Shown in pieces: positions 1 to 5,437 of a stretch of DNA of 9,848 bases. The DNA is from Thermoplasmata archaeon (GTDB lineage: Archaea; Thermoplasmatota; Thermoplasmata; Thermoplasmatales; Thermoplasmataceae). Every line of letters begins with the position of its first letter. The first letter of the stretch is position 1. A program made the position numbers and the translations under genes. The notes beneath the pieces are model-generated. The model did not search any database. It was not told where the DNA came from and worked only from the letters and a program-made list of their open reading frames with translations. The DNA lies in the NCBI GenBank assembly GCA_021835265.1, contig JAKBQK010000339.1:1-9848 (forward strand), written 5' to 3'.

Positions 1-128
1 TGCCAGGAACAATGGTTAAGCTCACCAAGGAGCCCGAATGCAGGATCGAGTCACCAAATGGAGAAATTACACTGAACGACAGGGAATCCATGATGATTCG
101 GCTGAAGAAGCAAAAAGTCAGGAAATAA
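1..128 (+). CDS. C-terminal fragment of an unrecognised protein
   Basis: This is the 3' end of a gene that begins before the window. The reading frame has its first full codon at position 3 and is open through to TAA at 126-128, giving 41 residues that start PGTMVKLTKEPE and end with a basic tail, RLKKQKVRK. The segment is charged, has no membrane stretch, and its base composition is more GC-rich than the region that follows, as expected for an ordinary chromosomal gene. A longer ORF in another frame (38-259) overlaps it, but its second half is an erratic run of Cys, Phe and Ser and is less protein-like. I do not recognise the family. The ATG at 12 could begin a very short gene, but a truncated larger gene is more likely. 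Confidence 0.5.
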   Translation, partial: PGTMVKLTKEPECRIESPNGEITLNDRESMMIRLKKQKVRK

Positions 129-571
129 AAAGTACATCAGACATTCATGTGGATAAAAAAATGGAGTTTGTGGGCTTTTGTAGGCATTTTTGTGCTTTAT
201 GTATAAGTTCTACTATATTGATTTCTTCCTTTTTCTTTGATCATCACCTCTCTCTTTAACTTTTCTGGTGGTCTTTGTATGTTCTACTATTCACCGCTGT
301 GCGGTATTCTGACTTACATTTAACAGGGATGCCGGAGCTAGTCTAAAAGAAGCAAAATTTGATATAATAATTCTATCATGATTTTTAGTTTAATTTGAAT
401 CGTTATGCAATTCAATCATTGATCTGGTCTTTGAACCATTCCGATCGTCCTGTAATCACTAAGAATAAATGTGCTACATTGATTTACAGCTTCGTTATAA
501 AAACCTAATTAACTGAAATTTTACGACTATATTTAGCAACCGCTGGCTTGTCAGAACCAAAAAAAGATAGA
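129..571. other. AT-rich gap without a convincing gene
   Basis: About 440 bp with only short or broken reading frames. T-rich tracts near 224-238 could serve as a transcription terminator for the gene ending at 128. A short hydrophobic frame (147-206, starting MWIKKWSLWAFVG) and a 22-codon frame ending near 380 (containing NRDAGASLKEAK) look like remnants or chance. No tRNA-like fold, tandem repeat or CRISPR unit was seen. The stretch may hold decayed genes at the edge of an accessory island. Confidence 0.4.
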
Positions 572-579
572 TTTATAAG
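572..579 (+). promoter_or_regulatory. TATA-like box for the 37-aa ORF / HAD unit
   Basis: TTTATAAG matches the archaeal TATA consensus. Its centre lies about 32 bp before the ATG at 608, so transcription would start near 601-603 and give a nearly leaderless mRNA covering both 608-721 and 735-1601. Position and match are seen in the sequence; promoter function is inferred. Confidence 0.45.
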
Positions 580-607
580 TACTAATGAGTTAGAGCTTTT
601 GACTATA

Positions 608-721
608 ATGGTTAATAATAATGGATTGAAAGATTATGCCAAACAGAATGATGTTGCGGATGCCCTTCATAAGTCTATAGTTGAGTATCTTAAGACCAAG
701 GAACAATTTGGCTCAAGATAA
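608..721 (+). CDS. small 37-aa protein upstream of the HAD phosphatase
   Basis: This short ORF starts at an ATG about 30 bp after a TATA-like box and ends 13 bp before the GTG of the next gene, so the two are probably one transcript. The product (starts MVNNNGLKDYAK, ends EQFGSR) is charged and looks alpha-helical, with a regular helix around ADALHKSIVEYLK. No family is recognised. The same frame stays open upstream to 509 and the extra residues (for example RFISTNELELL) also read like protein. The true start could therefore be the TTG at 548, or this could be the tail of a truncated gene. I prefer ATG 608 because the TATA-like box lies inside the longer version. Confidence 0.4.
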   Translation: MVNNNGLKDYAKQNDVADALHKSIVEYLKTKEQFGSR

Positions 722-722
722 A

Positions 723-726
723 GGTG
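723..726 (+). promoter_or_regulatory. ribosome binding site deciding the GTG start of the HAD gene
   Basis: GGTG (within AAGGTG) lies 8 nt before the GTG at 735 and complements the archaeal 16S 3' end. There is no alternative ATG close by in that frame, so this site supports the GTG start. Confidence 0.5.
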
Positions 727-734
727 CAAATTAA

Positions 735-1601
735 GTGGAAGAGGTAATAGCTTTAATTTTTGATTTTGATGACACATTAATTCCTGATAGTACATCATCG
801 TTGTTAGAAGAGTTTTCGCTGGAGCCTGAAAAATTTTGGAACCAAGAAGTAAGGGCTCTTGTAAATGCAGGATATGAACCAACTCACGCATTTCTTGCAA
901 ACTTTTTAAAACACTGTGAAACTGGTGGAAAACTTGATGGGGTATCTAATGAAGACTTATTGAAATTCGGGGATAAAATATCTGGGAATTTTTATAGGGG
1001 ATTTCCCAAAATATTGGACAAATTAACCAAAGTAGTAAATAATTATACCGACATTAGGTTAGAGTTCTATATTATTTCTGGCGGTTTGCAAAAAATCATA
1101 GAAGGAACTAACATTGCAGAAAAGTTTAATGGAATTTATGCGTGTGAATTAGATGAAAATGAAGGAGGATTCAAACACATTAAAAGAGCTGTTACTTTCA
1201 CCGAAAAAACCAGATATATTTTCGAAATCAATAAAGGTATCAAACCTAAAGATACTATGAAGCGTCCTTATCTCGTAAATGAGTACAAACCTCACGAGAA
1301 AAGAAGAGTTCCATTTAATAATATGATTTACGTAGGTGATAGCAGAACTGACATACCGTGTTTTTCCTTGATCCTAAATGGGGAAACTAGTAGTGGTGGT
1401 GGAGGGTATGCTTATGCCGTCTTCGATCCTAATGATGTGAGTTCGGCCGCCAGCAAATTTAAAGATTTCATATCTCAAAAACGGGGAAACGTTCAAACAC
1501 ACCCCGCTAATTACGAAGAAGATTCATTTGGAGCTACCCTGAGTTTGGCAATTCAACAAAACTGTGCAAAGATAATGGCTAGACAAAATAATGCCTATTA
1601 A
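735..1601 (+). CDS. HAD-superfamily phosphatase
   Basis: Predicted cytosolic Mg-dependent phosphohydrolase of the haloacid dehalogenase superfamily, 288 aa. All the core motifs are visible: motif I IFDFDDTL with nucleophile D10 and general acid D12; motif II FYIISGG with S115; a candidate motif III lysine around K158 (TEKTRY); and motif IV YVGDSRTDIPCF with D202 and D206. Residues 16-108 between motifs I and II are mostly helical, as in a C1-type cap. A Gly-rich loop (GETSSGGGGYAYA) follows motif IV. The C-terminal 50 residues extend past the core and may be a family-specific tail. The substrate cannot be read from the sequence; phosphoserine-phosphatase-like small-molecule hydrolases are the nearest analogy. 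Start is GTG with a GGTG site 8 nt upstream, 13 bp after a small ORF, suggesting co-transcription. Its stop lies beside the left flank of the insertion sequence. Confidence 0.9.
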   Translation: MEEVIALIFDFDDTLIPDSTSSLLEEFSLEPEKFWNQEVRALVNAGYEPTHAFLANFLKHCETGGKLDGVSNEDLLKFGDKISGNFYRGFPKILDKLTKVVNNYTDIRLEFYIISGGLQKIIEGTNIAEKFNGIYACELDENEGGFKHIKRAVTFTEKTRYIFEINKGIKPKDTMKRPYLVNEYKPHEKRRVPFNNMIYVGDSRTDIPCFSLILNGETSSGGGGYAYAVFDPNDVSSAASKFKDFISQKRGNVQTHPANYEEDSFGATLSLAIQQNCAKIMARQNNAY

Positions 1602-1687
1602 TTAGAATCTCGTATATTCATTTTAGCCATTTCTGATTCCATGAACTGGTCGAGATGCGCGATTGAACACTTAGAGATAAATTCCAA
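1598..1687 (-). CDS. marginal 29-aa ORF converging on the HAD gene
   Basis: From TTG at 1687 a 29-codon frame runs to TAA at 1598-1600, overlapping the HAD stop tail to tail. The peptide (ISKCSIAHLDQFMESEMAK in the middle) has protein-like composition, and a TATA-like stretch TATAAATTTA (minus strand, 1701-1710) lies just upstream, beside the IS insertion point. There is no clear ribosome site, the start is a guess, and the frame closes 5' of the TTG. It may be a leaderless micro-protein, the remnant of an interrupted gene, or chance. Confidence 0.2.
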   Translation of the reverse strand: MEFISKCSIAHLDQFMESEMAKMNIRDSN

Positions 1688-1710
1688 TGAGTTGGCACGC
1701 TAAATTTATA

Positions 1711-1719
1711 TTATCCTAA
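1711..1719. repeat. target-site duplication, left copy
   Basis: TTATCCTAA directly precedes the left inverted end of the insertion sequence and is repeated exactly at 2697-2705 after the right end. A 9-bp duplication is within the range known for IS5/IS4-type elements. Confidence 0.85.
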
Positions 1720-1732
1720 TAGGGTGTCTCAT
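1720..1732 (+). repeat. left terminal inverted repeat of the IS
   Basis: TAGGGTGTCTCAT, inverted relative to 2684-2696 with a single G/A mismatch at the fifth base. Confidence 0.85.
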
Positions 1733-1775
1733 CTTTCATGAGATGTCCGACAATTGTCGAACATTATCTACCTGA

Positions 1776-2681
1776 ATGAAATTTTGGGATATGCCGGAGA
1801 AGCATATCCCATTGATTATGGGTATCATAGACAATATTGTTTCGCCTGATACGAGGATAAGAAAGTATTCGGATCGCAAGATATTAAAGATTCTCATCCT
1901 TTTGCAGATATTCAATATCTCATACAGATCATCAGGTATATTCCTGAGTAACCACCAGGAATATCTCGCCCTGATAGGAATCCGTGAGATACCATCATTC
2001 CAGACACTGTCCAGGAGGGCAAGGATGTTTGATCTCCATGCAATTAACAGAGAGATTGGATTCCTCTATTCAATGAAGGAATGTGCAGCGGTGGATTCCT
2101 TCATGATCCACACATGCAAGTATTCCACCGCAATGAGGAGAAAGGCATGGGGAAATTATAAGGATACATACAGCGGATGGTCTTATGGCAGGAAATGCCA
2201 TATGTCCATGGATGTGGATTCCCTCCTGATAATGGAATGGAAGATGACCAGAGGAAACATCCATGATTCCCGTGTATCGCATGATATGTTTGATTCCGTA
2301 AGGAATTTCGCATATATACTTGCAGACTCAGCCTATGATACCTCAGAAATATATGATTACATCTTCGATAATACCCATTCCACTCCTGTAATAGATACCA
2401 ACAGGAGAAGGGGTATTGTACCTGGGAGATTATCGGTGAACCGCAGGATCGGCATAGACCTCAGGAAGGAATATGCTTCACTGTATTCCCTGAGGTGGGA
2501 AATAGAGCGAACATTCTCCATCCTTGAAGAGATAATGGAAACATAGAATATCTGGTATGTCAAGAAAAGGGATTATGACACTGCAATGGGTCTCAAAGCC
2601 ATTGCATACAATCTCATGGTGGTATCAAACATAAAATCAGGAGAAAAGGCGAGGGAGATAAAGAAGATCGTTGTTTGCTAA
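1776..2681 (+). pseudogene. IS4/IS5-type DDE transposase with an internal TAG stop
   Basis: The frame starts at ATG 1776 and runs to TAA 2679-2681 (301 codons before the stop), but a TAG at 2544-2546 divides it after residue 256. The first part carries the DDE triad: D107 in CAAVDSFM, D184 in ILADSAYD, and E244 in the Y-x2-R-x3-E signature (Y237, R240, E244). Residues 1-100 resemble the helical N-terminal region of IS5-type transposases. After TAG the same frame continues with NIWYVKKRDYDTAMGLKAIA, the typical C-terminal helix of these enzymes, with no frameshift. A single point change (for example GAG or CAG to TAG) explains the break. Full activity would need readthrough or an intact copy elsewhere; all three catalytic residues lie before the stop, so a shortened product of unknown activity is conceivable. 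Confidence 0.88.
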
Positions 2682-2683
2682 AC

Positions 2684-2696
2684 ATGAGACATCCTA
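2684..2696 (-). repeat. right terminal inverted repeat of the IS
   Basis: ATGAGACATCCTA, reverse complement of the left end except at one base. It lies three bases after the transposase TAA. Confidence 0.85.
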
Positions 2697-2705
2697 TTAT
2701 CCTAA
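2697..2705. repeat. target-site duplication, right copy
   Basis: TTATCCTAA, identical to 1711-1719, immediately outside the right inverted repeat. Confidence 0.85.
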
Positions 2706-2970
2706 GTTAAAATGGACTTCACAGATTTGATAAACAATATTTTAATTCGCCTTATTTCTATTGACTGTGGTATACGAGGTTCTCATGTTTGTAGGTTTAC
2801 TTTTGTACTAACCCCGTAAATGAATGGACAATATTCGCTTATGTATCCATAAATCAATTCATTTGACGGAAAGCAGGTGGAAGCTGTAAACTACTGCTTC
2901 TGTGTATTGCATAAGAGATGTGTAACCCTTTTTAATCATAAAGCCATATAGAAAATTAATGTTTAATAAC
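2706..2970. other. gap without a convincing gene
   Basis: AT-rich sequence between the insertion sequence and the minus-strand GIY-YIG region. A 35-codon frame at 2712-2819 begins six bases after the target duplication, but it has no ribosome site and irregular composition. No repeats or RNA-gene signatures were seen. Confidence 0.4.
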
Positions 2971-3069
2971 TCACGTTATCACTCTCAGAACGGGGCTAAC
3001 AGTAGCCTTCCCATCCGGCCAAAGAACGAAAAGGAGGTGGCCATATACCATAAATGAGATTACTGGCAT
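2971..3069 (-). CDS. possible 32-aa protein with a strong ribosome site
   Basis: ATG at 3069 is preceded six bases upstream by GGAGG (minus strand, 3080-3076), among the best Shine-Dalgarno matches in the window. The 32-aa product begins with a hydrophobic segment (ISFMVYGHLLFVLW, about residues 4-17) and continues WPDGKATVSPVLRVIT, so it could be a tiny membrane-associated peptide. It lies 177 bp downstream of the GIY-YIG gene on the same strand. No family is recognised. Against it: very short length, no clear promoter, and a second purine-rich AGGAGGTGG on the opposite strand (3030-3040), which suggests the region may instead be an inverted-repeat remnant. Confidence 0.25.
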   Translation of the reverse strand: MPVISFMVYGHLLFVLWPDGKATVSPVLRVIT

Positions 3070-3246
3070 AACGTGCCTCCTATTTACCAGCTTAATTTGC
3101 CTGCTACTGGAAACTCACTGGTTCTTTGTTTTGGATGGGATAAACTGTTGCAACCGGTGTCGGAAAATTTTATCGATGTCGGCCTCGTATCTTTTTCGAA
3201 GAGTTATATCTGCATCTCCTCAATTTCTCACATACGCTGCACGGCT

Positions 3247-3612
3247 TTAATCTATCCCCAAATACGTATTCCAAGGATACCTTTCAAGACCGAATTTCTC
3301 TAAACGTTCTCGTTCTAGACGTGCTGCTTTCGTCTCAGTCTCGACCGGAAAATAACGAAAATACAGTACATAACCATATTTCCAATATTTCCTGAGATAT
3401 TTCTCAAGGTGAGATCCGGTTTGAGCGTAATCGGACATCCTTTTTCTTAGATTTCCTGTTTTCCCCACATATGTAACAGTTACGGACTGTTTCCACTTAC
3501 CTTTGACTCCCAGCTCATAACACGCAGCGTCTTGATATTTCAATGATCGCGGATACCACTTCTCCTTTGTAGCTAGCTTTTTCCACATTGTCCATCCCAT
3601 TTTTTTCACCAT
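3247..3612 (-). CDS. GIY-YIG-domain nuclease-like protein
   Basis: A 121-aa protein whose core is a stand-alone GIY-YIG domain. The GIY half is CYELGV (residues 31-36) and the YIG half is TYVGKT (47-52), followed by the basic helix NLRKRM with R56. A downstream AARLERERLEKFG helix supplies the candidate metal-binding glutamate (E100 or E102), and N115 follows. Small GIY-YIG proteins occur as homing endonucleases, UvrC-like or restriction-type nucleases and repair accessories; the role here cannot be assigned. The N-terminal 25 residues are basic and Trp-rich and may contact DNA. The ATG at 3612 overlaps the stop of a 51-aa ORF (ATGGTGA), implying translational coupling. An alternative start at M5 (3600) has GGTGA six bases upstream and is equally plausible. 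Confidence 0.8.
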   Translation of the reverse strand: MVKKMGWTMWKKLATKEKWYPRSLKYQDAACYELGVKGKWKQSVTVTYVGKTGNLRKRMSDYAQTGSHLEKYLRKYWKYGYVLYFRYFPVETETKAARLERERLEKFGLERYPWNTYLGID

Positions 3613-3761
3613 TTCAAAATCTCTGTCACATCAAATCTCTCCCTTGAAGCACTTGAACTATTTTCTGCATCTTCGTCCATTATCCATACTAAATTATGAT
3701 GCTGATACTGTAAATTACAATCAACGGGGAAGTCCACCACACAGCATTTACGATTTGACAT
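3606..3761 (-). CDS. 51-aa protein coupled to the GIY-YIG gene
   Basis: A compact ORF from ATG 3761 to TGA 3606-3608, overlapping the first codons of the GIY-YIG gene within the sequence ATGGTGA, the classic arrangement for translational coupling. The 51-aa product starts MSNRKCCVVDFPVDC and ends FDVTEILKW. It has three cysteines near the N-terminus (C6, C7, C15), two histidines (H21, H22), an acidic centre (MDEDAE) and a Ser-rich linker. Cys and His together could bind a metal ion, but spacing fits no standard zinc finger I can name. No family is recognised. Its 5' end coincides with a 19-bp sequence repeated near 9363. A TATA-like GATAAAAT lies roughly 21-28 bp upstream of the ATG, suitable for a leaderless transcript. 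Gene status is inferred from overlap, composition and promoter position. Confidence 0.5.
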   Translation of the reverse strand: MSNRKCCVVDFPVDCNLQYQHHNLVWIMDEDAENSSSASRERFDVTEILKW

Positions 3762-3779
3762 TAGATAAACCTTTTCATG
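3761..3779 (+). repeat. 19-bp direct repeat, copy 1
   Basis: TTAGATAAACCTTTTCATG matches 9363-9381 at 18 of 19 bases. The preceding TTACGAT (3748-3754) is also shared, with a 6-bp difference in spacing. This copy lies immediately upstream of the 51-aa ORF. Confidence 0.5.
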
Positions 3780-3878
3780 GAATTTTATCTCAAATTGTTC
3801 GGGTTCTGAACATAGTTATTTTAAACTCTATTTAAAACGCCAATTCTTCATAAGTATAAATGCAGCAAATGCGATAAC

Positions 3879-3888
3879 TTAATTTATT
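3879..3888 (+). promoter_or_regulatory. TATA-like box for the AbrB-type gene
   Basis: TTAATTTATT is centred about 21 bp before the GTG at 3905, so the transcript would be essentially leaderless; no ribosome site is seen. A second TATA-like AAGTATAAAT near 3853 is possible. Either lies in the 143-bp divergent region shared with the 51-aa/GIY-YIG unit. Confidence 0.35.
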
Positions 3889-3904
3889 ACCACATAACGG
3901 TTTA

Positions 3905-4054
3905 GTGACAAAACTAATCGAGGTTTCTCATACAAGGAAAAGAGGAGCATCTGTAGGTATGAACATCCCCAGAAAGGTAGTGGAAAAACTCGGAATTGAG
4001 GATGGTCGAATAGTTAGGTTTTACGAAGAAGAAAGAAATATTATAATCAGATAG
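3905..4054 (+). CDS. AbrB/SpoVT-family swapped-hairpin DNA-binding protein
   Basis: A 49-aa protein made of one AbrB/MazE-type swapped-hairpin domain. Diagnostic segments are the N-terminal strand TKLIEVSHTRKRGASV, the MNIPRKVVEKLGIEDG turn-helix-turn at residues 19-34, and the closing strand RIVRFYEEERNIIIR. Such proteins bind DNA as dimers and act either as transcription regulators or as antitoxins. No PIN, VapC or MazF-type toxin gene follows, because the downstream gene is convergent, so a regulatory role is more likely. The GTG start is chosen because upstream codons in frame offer no better start and a TATA-like box sits about 21 bp before it. It is divergent from the 51-aa/GIY-YIG unit and could autoregulate the shared promoter region. 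It ends 170 bp from the convergent druA-like gene. Confidence 0.8.
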   Translation: MTKLIEVSHTRKRGASVGMNIPRKVVEKLGIEDGRIVRFYEEERNIIIR

Positions 4055-4160
4055 GTAAGATAAATTTCGTTCATGTACACTAAGGACAACTAAACACACC
4101 GTCCAACTGCATTTCGATATGACTATTCTATGTGCAACAAGAGATAAGTGTCATTAAGGT

Positions 4161-4167
4161 AAAAAAA
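4161..4167 (-). terminator. T-tract terminator candidate for the nurA-herA-druA unit
   Basis: Seven consecutive T on the minus strand, about 58 nt after the druA-like stop. Archaeal RNA polymerase terminates at T-rich tracts without needing a hairpin. Confidence 0.3.
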
Positions 4168-4224
4168 TGTAGTTACACAATTTATACATGACAGTGGTCC
4201 CTCATATTGCCTCTCACTTTCACG

Positions 4225-5394
4225 TCAGTCGCAGTCAGGCTTAACATGAAGTGAATATTTCTCCTTTTTGAAGTCTAAGAATTCTCTTTTACGCTGAGAA
4301 CGTGGGATCATCCATCTATTTATTGCATAATCTGCAATTCCGCTCTCTGTTAGCCTGAAATAGGATATTCGTTTGGTCTCTCCTCTAAGAAATCTAATAG
4401 AATTTGATCCAAGCAGAACGATGAACAACTCTCGTCTTATAGAATGATAAAGTAGGTCTGGAGATAAATCAAGCATCTTGAGACCTTTTTGGATTACGGT
4501 CCGCCTGTTCCGGACACCATTTCCCCACTTAGGATTCTTATATCTCAAGGATGCATCATGGGCTAGCTTGAATATGTCCTCATATACGCCATTATAGAAC
4601 TGAAATTCACCAGAGCCCTTGGACCATCCTACATGTATAAACTCAAAAGCTCCAGGTATTTTGATTCTGTCATACACCGAACTTTTACCCAATGCTGATG
4701 CAGTTGTTATTGCAGCCAGCTTACCGTCAAAGGTTTCCTGGGAAATACGTGTCATTTTTCCACCGTATTTGCTCTTAAAATCACTTCTGATCCTTGGTGA
4801 TCCGACCATTGAAGCCACTAGTTTTCCTCCAAGGATAAGGGAATAGGGAGGAACGGCACCCAAAACAAAGGCATCCATTATATTCTTCAGTTTATGCTTC
4901 TTCGTTTCAACATCCCACCCAATCAGATGTTCTCGATCCTCAAGTCCATAGACCGGATCGGCCAAGCCGATGATACCGATTATTGCAGAATTTCCCTTAT
5001 CATAAACAAGATATCTGAGTCTCCTTCCGTAGCCCGCGGAAATCGGTATTGACCAGTGTAGTTTTATCCACCTGAATAGGTCACTGCCATGTGTGTTAGA
5101 AACAGCTATGAGAACTGGCTTAATATTATCAACATCAAGCTCTTTCCCGTCTATGATATATCTATCTAAAAACCTGTCCTCGAATCTGGAAATGAATTTT
5201 GTCTTGTTCTCTATAATGTGATTTACAGAGGCTTCATGAGCCTTCCTTATTAAACTCTTATCGTTCGGAAGTGATAACCGGCATCCGTCTGATATTACGA
5301 ACCCGGATTTTAAGAGATTCTCGTATATAGATCGTCTTAGATCGCTTAATGATCCTTCACTGGTACAATTATAGAGCTTTAGTTCGTTATCCAT
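4225..5394 (-). CDS. druA-like: DUF4338 / DruA-family protein
   Basis: A 389-aa protein recognised as DUF4338, the family of DruA from the Druantia anti-phage system. Family-type segments occur in order: YGRRLRYLVYD (122-132), GIIGLADPVYGLEDREHLIGW (140-160), AFVLGAVPPYSLILGGKLVA (175-194), TTASALGKSSVYDRIK (230-245) and VGWSKGSGEFQFYNG (255-269). The N-terminal 110 residues are helical and less conserved, and the C-terminal 80 are basic. I know of no established biochemical activity for the family that the sequence alone would show, so none is assigned. It is the last gene of a minus-strand set after nurA-like and herA-like genes, 43 bp behind herA. Its ATG follows GGAG and GGGAT stretches, and a TATA-like box in the gap could add an internal promoter. 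The classical Druantia partners (large helicase DruE, DruB-D) are not in the window. Confidence 0.85.
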   Translation of the reverse strand: MDNELKLYNCTSEGSLSDLRRSIYENLLKSGFVISDGCRLSLPNDKSLIRKAHEASVNHIIENKTKFISRFEDRFLDRYIIDGKELDVDNIKPVLIAVSNTHGSDLFRWIKLHWSIPISAGYGRRLRYLVYDKGNSAIIGIIGLADPVYGLEDREHLIGWDVETKKHKLKNIMDAFVLGAVPPYSLILGGKLVASMVGSPRIRSDFKSKYGGKMTRISQETFDGKLAAITTASALGKSSVYDRIKIPGAFEFIHVGWSKGSGEFQFYNGVYEDIFKLAHDASLRYKNPKWGNGVRNRRTVIQKGLKMLDLSPDLLYHSIRRELFIVLLGSNSIRFLRGETKRISYFRLTESGIADYAINRWMIPRSQRKREFLDFKKEKYSLHVKPDCD

Positions 5395-5426
5395 CTATCC
5401 CAATGTCTCCAAGGCCTAAAGGTTTC

Positions 5427-5435
5427 GTTTATAAT
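5427..5435 (-). promoter_or_regulatory. possible internal promoter before the druA-like gene
   Basis: ATTATAAAC on the minus strand, starting just inside the herA 3' end, is centred about 37 bp before the druA-like ATG, giving a predicted leader of about 11 nt. It may let druA be expressed separately from nurA-herA. Inference only. Confidence 0.3.
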
Positions 5436-5437
5436 TC

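Larger units (their letters stand above)
1720..2696 (+). mobile_element. complete IS4/IS5-type insertion sequence (977 bp)
   Basis: The element is bounded by imperfect inverted repeats: TAGGGTGTCTCAT at 1720-1732 and ATGAGACATCCTA at 2684-2696, 12 of 13 positions matching, with weaker similarity further in. It is flanked by identical 9-bp direct repeats TTATCCTAA, so both ends and the target duplication are intact, consistent with a fairly recent insertion. Just inside the left end are two small palindromes (CTCAT...ATGAG at about 1728-1742 and CGACAATTGTCG at 1748-1759) that may bind transposase or form hairpins. The only gene is a DDE transposase interrupted by one TAG. Removing the element and one repeat restores an AT-rich intergenic sequence. 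Because TATTATCCTAA is shared around both junctions, the exact end could shift by one or two bases. Confidence 0.88.

Noticed and set aside
38..259. 73-codon plus-strand frame
   Set aside because: It overlaps the more protein-like frame ending at 128, and its second half is a low-complexity Phe/Ser/Cys run in AT-rich sequence.
300..385. Short frame with NRDAGASLKEAK resembling the DRD-x-NAS motif of TnpB-type proteins
   Set aside because: Only about 22 codons, no zinc-finger CxxC pairs in frame and no other TnpB motif nearby, so the similarity is too weak to call a remnant.
667..900. Minus-strand 77-codon frame
   Set aside because: Antisense to the HAD gene start, Leu/Gln-rich, no ribosome site; it mirrors the HAD codons.
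3073..3303. Plus-strand 76-codon frame
   Set aside because: No ribosome site or recognisable content; overlaps the end of the GIY-YIG gene on the other strand.
3644..3835. Plus-strand 63-codon frame
   Set aside because: Antisense to the better supported 51-aa ORF, without promoter or ribosome site.
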